Assembly (NCBI GenBank): GCA_938083405.1
Contig: CALKCV010000271.1
Span: 1-5,106 of the forward strand
DNA length: 5,106 nucleotides
Direction of reading: 5' to 3'
From: an uncultured Microcoleaceae cyanobacterium
Lineage (GTDB): Bacteria; Cyanobacteriota; Cyanobacteriia; Cyanobacteriales; Microcoleaceae
Shown here: positions 5,048 through 5,106 of the stretch, in pieces
Position numbering within the stretch: the stretch's first letter is position 1
How the letters are laid out: each line of letters begins with the position of its first letter
Notes under the pieces: generated by a model
The model's input: the letters and a program-made list of their open reading frames with translations, nothing else
Told to the model about the DNA's origin: nothing
The model's database searches: none
Made by a program: the position numbers and the translations under genes

Positions 5048-5106
5048 ATAGCAGTTATCTAGTAGGTGAGGTACAATATTTCGATCCCCCCCAGCCCCCC
5101 TTAAAA
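5048..5106. repeat. Start of a dispersed cyanobacterial intergenic repeat, cut by the window edge
   Basis: The segment with ATAGCAGTTATCTAG, then GGTGAGGTACA, and the closing C-rich GATCCCCCCCAGCCCCCC plus TTAAAA resembles, from memory, elements repeated between genes in many cyanobacteria. In those the C-run is typically followed by TTAAAAAGGGGGG, forming a hairpin whose second arm would lie beyond 5106. No gene is visible between the terminator and the edge. Confidence 0.5.

Overview
The window looks like chromosomal DNA from a cyanobacterium, probably a filamentous one. It carries eight copies of the HIP1 palindrome GCGATCGC (starting at 378, 968, 1156, 2005, 3493, 3738, 4715 and 4900), a heptanucleotide tandem repeat, and intergenic repeats of the type scattered through cyanobacterial genomes. 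I infer this lineage from sequence style, not from a marker gene.

Layout. On the minus strand, a type I restriction-modification methyltransferase subunit (HsdM) runs from 830 off the left edge. It is open and in frame for all 276 visible codons, but its N-terminal domain is joined almost directly to its C-terminal domain, so the S-adenosylmethionine-binding catalytic core is missing. Upstream of it (831-957) lies a nested inverted-repeat element. Next, also on the minus strand, is a transglutaminase-like cysteine protease-fold protein (958-1794). A 75-bp divergent spacer separates it from a plus-strand YihY/BrkB-family inner-membrane protein (1870-2787, GTG start).

An intergenic stretch of about 500 bp (2788-3293) has no convincing protein gene. 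It holds a TATAAT box, possible RNA stem-loops, and a perfect CRP-type operator TGTGA-N6-TCACA. The operator lies about 90 bp upstream of the most unusual gene, 3294-4355. That gene encodes a chimera: a tyrosine-recombinase core-binding domain without its catalytic domain, a single membrane helix, and a phage-lambda-type endolysin (GH104) domain with its catalytic glutamate kept. Its stop codon lies inside a TTAATAA heptamer array whose inverted complement follows downstream. The last gene (4549-4935) encodes a small exported two-TPR protein, followed by a hairpin terminator and the start of another dispersed repeat running off the right edge.

No single pathway links these genes. The left part holds a decayed or repurposed defence gene. 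The right part is envelope-oriented (BrkB, membrane endolysin, exported TPR protein). The integrase-endolysin fusion with an apparent cAMP-receptor-type operator is the best candidate here for an undescribed system.
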